From positions 372,001 to 436,000 of the forward strand of contig CADCXA010000062.1 of assembly GCA_902806565.1 (NCBI GenBank): a stretch of DNA of 64,000 bases, in the 5' to 3' direction. The stretch's first letter is position 1, and each line of letters opens with the position of its first letter. Below the pieces are notes generated by a model that worked only from the letters and a program-made list of their open reading frames with translations, searched no databases and was not told the origin of the DNA. The translations under genes and the position numbers were made by a program. Shown piece by piece: positions 60,870 through 64,000 of this stretch. This stretch comes from Hypoxylon rubiginosum (Eukaryota; Ascomycota; Sordariomycetes; Xylariales; Hypoxylaceae).

Positions 60870-62931
60870 TCACCAAGCGAAACTCTCGTTATGCCACCAG
60901 ACGTTTCGACCTTTCCTAACCCAAAAGCCTATATACGACCGTAACTCGCGCGCCATCTCATCCGGCCCGCAGACTAGCACGGCGACTCGGTCTTCCACTC
61001 CTAACCTGAACAGGTCATCGACAATCTTTCGCAGATCCGGTCGTCTACTGCTAAGCCCCGGGCCGTTACGTATATTGCTACTTAGTTCGATCGCATCGTC
61101 CTCGTTGTTCGAGCTGGCGACTACGTCAGGGTCTGCGAAGATGTCCCCCGTAAGAAACAGATGAATGTTTTCGTCGTCGAGAATGCTTCCTGCGGTACCA
61201 GAGACGGGCCAAGTCGCATCGCCGGCTCCGCGCACCGACCATACCATTTGCACGCGGGCTACTGGGCTCTCATTTAGGATCATTCCTAACAGATGTTAGT
61301 ATACCTCACCAGCGAGTCATGTTATGCTTGCTCGTGTTTAGTCAACGGGAATACCCGTAGTAGGTGAGCAAACACAACGAGGCTATGTTTAAGTAGGTGG
61401 ATAGTAGGGATGTCGATCACTCACTGCAACTTGGTTAGCAACTAGAAAGACCTTGGGGCGACATTGGAAATTTAGGAAAACATACCGGTACAGGGGTAAA
61501 ATAAACGTCGCACCAACGCCGCCGGCTACTAGCAAGACCCGATCAAATTCCGGGCCTGCCAAGTTGGGAAAATGACTCGCACATCCGTAGGGGCCTTCGA
61601 TACTAAGTGGTACCTTGATGCCGGACAACCCGTCTGCGGCGAATTGGGCCAAGGTCTTGGTCATAGGTCCCTTTTGACGCCGCGCGACCAGAGTCAGATC
61701 TCCGGATTCTTCGTCCATTGAAGCAATGGTAAAGGGATTGAACGCGAATTCGAAGAGAAGGTACGCGACCGGAGCGCTACGGCGGGCGGCGGCTGGGATA
61801 CTCAGGTACACGTGCATTCCGGCATGTTTGCGGAAGCGGTCGAGCTTCTTGGGAGGGATGTTAGTTACGATCTTGATGAGACTCGTGCCGGGGATGAGCT
61901 CCAGAGTTGCCGGAGCCGTGATGGTATCGACCTTGCGTTTAGCGAGATCAATAAAAAAGAAGAGGAGCGCCTCTACCACGTATTGCCGACCACCGTGGTG
62001 CGAATGGAAGAAAATTGCCGGAGGGAGAAGCATGGCCACTGCAAGATGCGTGATGAAGAAGATCCGGTAGGAATACTGACGGACGACCCTTAGAGCTGTG
62101 GTATTCATGAGACTCATGCCGAGAAACCCGGCAAGCCCAAGTGCTGGAACCAGACGGACGAGTCGTTCGGCTAGGATGCCTTCGTGGACGTAGAAGTTCA
62201 GATACAAGCATGCATGCGCAAAGAGGAGGAGATAGATAATCCAGCCAAGGACGCGATGCCAGCGATTCACTTGCTCATGAGACGAGCCAAGTGCGAAGGC
62301 GATGGGGTTTACGCTCTTTAATGCCAACAAGTACTGCATGGGGAGTTGCGATAGCGCAACTATCCCAAATCGTTTCGTCAAGTGAAGGTAATCTAGATCG
62401 AGTCAGTTTCTATACTCTTAAGCCTTCATCCGTGAGGTGAAGTCGGCTGCAGCTTGCCGCATTTGAGATGGGATGGATGCAATAAAATTGATCGATGAGA
62501 TACTGTACTCGACCCACGAACAAACAAACAAACTGACCTTTTCCCGTCCCAACCACGCACAAAAATACCAGCCACACAGCCCATCCAACACCAGCGAGTA
62601 TCTGATCCCTCGGGCCCCACCGCACGCCCAGGAGCACCGCATCGTCGCCGAGCCACCACGCGGCCCTCCTCGGCGCGCCGGCCCAAGAACCCGCCACGCT
62701 TCGCCTCCTCTGCTTCAGCGCCGGCGAGTTCGGCACGGCGAGGTACTCCGCGCCGCCCTGCGGGGACGACGAGAACCGCCGAGCCAGCCAGGATCCGAGC
62801 CGGTAGAGCGCGACGGCGGCGACGGGGACCAGCGCCGAGAGCTGCGCAACGGCGGCGTGCCGGTCGAGCGAGCGGCGACGGGCCTCCTTCTCGGCCGCGT
62901 CGAGCGCGTAGATCTCCCACGGCCAGCTCAT
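60870..62931 (-). CDS. Ferric reductase-like transmembrane protein (about 571 aa)
   Basis: Exon 1 62538-62931 (start at MSWPWEIYAL; an upstream ATG at 63018 is possible) has two membrane spans. Exon 2 61486-62392 carries the heme-binding core (HRVLGWIIYLLLFAHACLYL and FFITHLAVAMLLPPAIFFHSH), the FAD site NPFTIAS and the NAD(P)H site EGPYGC...VLLVAGGVGATFILPLYR. Exon 3 (to 60870) has MVWSVRG, VLVCGPDEMARELR and the typical end WWHNESFAW. This is the FRE family: plasma-membrane reduction of Fe(III) or Cu(II) with cytosolic NAD(P)H. The exon 2 to exon 3 join is unresolved. The strong GTATGT donor at 61485 and CTAAC...TTAG acceptor at 61286 leave the frame one base off. A weaker pair (GTGAGT to ATGAG) keeps it. 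Confidence 0.8.
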
Positions 62932-63788
62932 GGCTTGCTGGGGGGAGGAGGGTCGCCGGGTGCGGTGTGGCTTGTATGTGTACCTAGGTATGTATACGTT
63001 GCCGGACGCCGGGGACAATAAAGCCGTGTTCCCCCGTCACGCTGTGATTTTAACCGGACGGGTAGGTACACCAGCTAGGCTTGCTGCAATTAGGCGATCA
63101 GGAGATTGATATGAAAAGTTCAAGTCCGGGGCCTGCTCGTGAGTGCAAGCGACGGGTGCTCGATTGCGACGTGTTATTAATAGATAGGCGCTAAGATTTC
63201 CATCAGATTAGATCCGCGGTTGTCATATCACAAGGAGCGCCACACGAGAATCAGCGTTCCCGAATGAGGTCAGCCACAGTAGCACGCGCCAAGGTAAGCC
63301 ACGTCTCCGAACCGATGCTCCGTGATAGCGAGTTTTTTCGAGGGTCTCGTCGGGAATAATGGGGACTAAAATTTCTGTTTTAAGATTCGTCTCTCCAAGG
63401 CGCTTAGTATGAACTTTTGCGTGTGGTAGGCGGGAGTTGTGGCTAGATGTTAACGAATCCAACAGCGAGCATAACAACATCGGACCTCCCGAGTGCGTAC
63501 TACTCGACAGAGGACTCGGTCGCATTCTAGCCTAGCCCTGCTGAAACTCAGTAAGGGGGTCACCAGATAGCGCTAACAGGAATCGAACCCATATACCCTT
63601 TTAAAACTTCCAAGTATCTTCTATCCAGGCATGGGACAAGTTAACTGAATGCAAGCTTTTTACTCGGAAACAACGGTCTTCTTCTACCCGCCAATACGAC
63701 AGGGAACCCCCGCATTTTTGCTTGTATATTTTTGCATAGCAGCGCCGCAACTCAACCAACCCAAGAAAGAAACCTGGAGGGAGTGCTG
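62932..63788. other. Intergenic region before tRNA
   Basis: About 0.86 kb. The only item of note is a B-box-like GGTTCGATTCC on the minus strand at about 63579-63592 (see findings). No protein gene is supported. Confidence 0.45.
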
Positions 63789-63914
63789 GGTTTGATGGTC
63801 TAGTGGTATGATTCTCGCTTAGGGTGACACCCGAGGTTCTAGCATTAATATCGTTATTACAACGATAATATGCACTTATGCGAGAGGTCCCGAGTTCAAT
63901 CCTCGGTCAAACCC
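63789..63914 (+). tRNA. tRNA-Pro (anticodon AGG) with 54-nt intron
   Basis: The acceptor stem GGTTTGA (63789-63795) pairs with TCAAACC (63907-63913). The A box is TGGTCTAGTGG. The anticodon stem CTCGC (63814-63818) pairs with GCGAG (63880-63884), and the loop reads TTAGGGT once the intron is removed, giving anticodon AGG at 63821-63823. The intron, 63825-63878, sits at the canonical 37/38 site. It contains ACACCC that can pair with the anticodon GGGT, and a second hairpin (ATATCGTT/AACGATAAT). T stem CCGAG/CTCGG encloses TTCAATC. A T run (CCCTTTCATTTTG) follows as a weak Pol III stop. The mature length is 72 nt. It decodes CCU/CCC (A34 to inosine). Confidence 0.9.
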
Positions 63915-64000
63915 TTTCATTTTGCAATTTTTGCAATTTAATTCATTATAGAATCACTCCCGAAACATTTTGGTGAAGGTTGGGAGAAGTATCGTGAAGT

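Noticed and set aside
62426..63021. Overlapping frames on both strands at the ferric reductase 5' end
   Set aside because: GC-rich shadows; the accepted frame joins by splicing to the heme-binding exon.
1..64000. CRISPR array, bacterial operon or prophage content
   Set aside because: Spliceosomal introns and eukaryotic tRNA structure show a fungal nuclear sequence; no spaced direct-repeat array is present.

Overview
The window looks like a filamentous ascomycete (Pezizomycotina) chromosome. The genes carry many short GT-AG introns (mostly 44-90 nt) with CTAAC/CTGAC-like branch sites. The gene families are typical of moulds: a PTH11-like rhodopsin-domain protein, a DUF4360 secreted protein, a short tyrosinase, a MUP1-like permease, a ferric reductase and a giant NACHT-ankyrin NLR. 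About 29 kb is almost pure A+T with scarce residual CA/TG dinucleotides, as expected from repeat-induced point mutation (RIP) of old transposons.

Layout. 1-1990 is an AT-rich RIP block. 1990-4190 is a small normal-composition island with a short hypothetical gene (minus) and a 290-aa conserved-looking orphan (plus). 4190-31385 is a second AT-rich block without genes. Inside it I found four pairs of matching mutated repeat segments (three direct, one inverted) and one about 115-bp palindromic MITE-like element at 21027-21141 that kept its GC bases. From about 31.4 kb normal composition resumes abruptly with a huge NLR-type gene (31.4-38.35 kb): degraded alpha/beta-hydrolase-like domain, NACHT, about 30 ankyrin repeats and a C-terminal SPRY domain, reconstructed from eight exons. 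One in-frame TAA at 33581 splits it, and both the hydrolase nucleophile and the Walker A lysine are replaced.

From 38.7 to 54.2 kb lies an accessory-type gene set: a DUF4360 secreted protein, an FAD aromatic hydroxylase-like monooxygenase, two short-chain dehydrogenases (one with a one-base break in a G run), a PTH11-like membrane protein, a secreted short tyrosinase, an alpha/beta hydrolase and a methionine-permease-like transporter. Together they could handle an external aromatic or phenolic compound, but no backbone synthase is present and this is inference. From 55 to 63 kb come a Cys-rich hypothetical, a nuclear-looking protein with a SUMO-interaction-like motif, a secreted FMN 2-hydroxyacid oxidase and a ferric reductase. 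The last two are same-strand neighbours that could together supply H2O2 and Fe(II). An intron-containing tRNA-Pro(AGG) closes the window.

Exon boundaries were worked out by hand from splice signals, frame and family motifs. No search or computation was run. Family names rest on motif recognition.
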